Source: Shewanellaceae bacterium UBA2521
Lineage (GTDB): Bacteria > Pseudomonadota > Gammaproteobacteria > Enterobacterales > Shewanellaceae
Length of the DNA stretch: 8,374 nt
NCBI GenBank assembly: GCA_002341165.1
Contig: DDNL01000067.1
Span: 1-8,374, forward strand
Direction of reading: 5' to 3'
The position numbers and the translations under genes were made by a program. The notes below the pieces were generated by a model. That model made no database searches and was not told where the DNA came from. It saw only the letters and a list, made by a program, of their open reading frames with translations. Position 1 is the first letter of the stretch. Each line of letters starts with the position of its first letter. This document shows, one piece after another, positions 8,353 to 8,374 of this stretch.

Positions 8353-8374
8353 AACTGACAGTAATAACTGACAG
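8353..8374. repeat. Tandem direct repeat, two copies of AACTGACAG at 13-bp period
   Basis: AACTGACAG occurs at 8353-8361 and again at 8366-8374, separated by TAAT. The second copy is the last nine bases of the window, so more copies may follow. Position about 50 bp from the end of the tRNA-fMet fragment, on the side where an inserted element would lie, would suit arm-type recombinase-binding sites. Two 9-bp copies alone do not establish a function. Confidence 0.4.

Overview
The window reads as chromosomal DNA of a low-GC (roughly 40% by eye) gammaproteobacterium. The evidence is an E. coli-type aminopeptidase N that keeps the E. coli active-site numbering, a DUF2835-family protein (mainly gammaproteobacterial), and a very large 1614-residue NAD-dependent glutamate dehydrogenase of the class known from Pseudomonas, Psychrobacter and Shewanella. 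I cannot assign a genus from the sequence alone.

Layout, left to right. Bases 1-21 are the 3' end of a tRNA, probably tRNA-Asp, followed by an intrinsic terminator (33-55). A 140-bp regulatory gap follows, with a promoter candidate and a perfect 10-bp inverted repeat lying across it. Then come pepN (197-2806), a small DUF2835 gene 30 bp downstream (2837-3067), and a 137-bp gap with its own promoter candidate. The NAD-glutamate dehydrogenase gene (3205-8049) follows and ends at a good intrinsic terminator (8070-8099). All three protein genes are on the + strand and look intact. The last 275 bp contain no protein gene that I can support. They do hold a minus-strand 58-nt fragment that matches the 3' three-quarters of initiator tRNA-fMet and has no 5' part. 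A 13-bp-period direct repeat lies close to it at the extreme right edge.

Functionally, pepN and the dehydrogenase fit a peptide and amino-acid catabolism theme. PepN releases free amino acids from peptides, and the dehydrogenase deaminates glutamate to 2-oxoglutarate, ammonium and NADH, feeding the TCA cycle. DUF2835 has no known function. The gene order pepN, DUF2835, NAD-GDH is, as I recall, conserved in several gammaproteobacteria, so the left 8 kb looks like ordinary core genome.

The part that deserves a second look is the right edge. The truncated tRNA-fMet copy has the form of an attachment-site scar left when an integrative element inserts into a tRNA gene. By its orientation, the element would start at about 8306 and extend to the right, out of the window. 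I found no complete new biological system inside the window.
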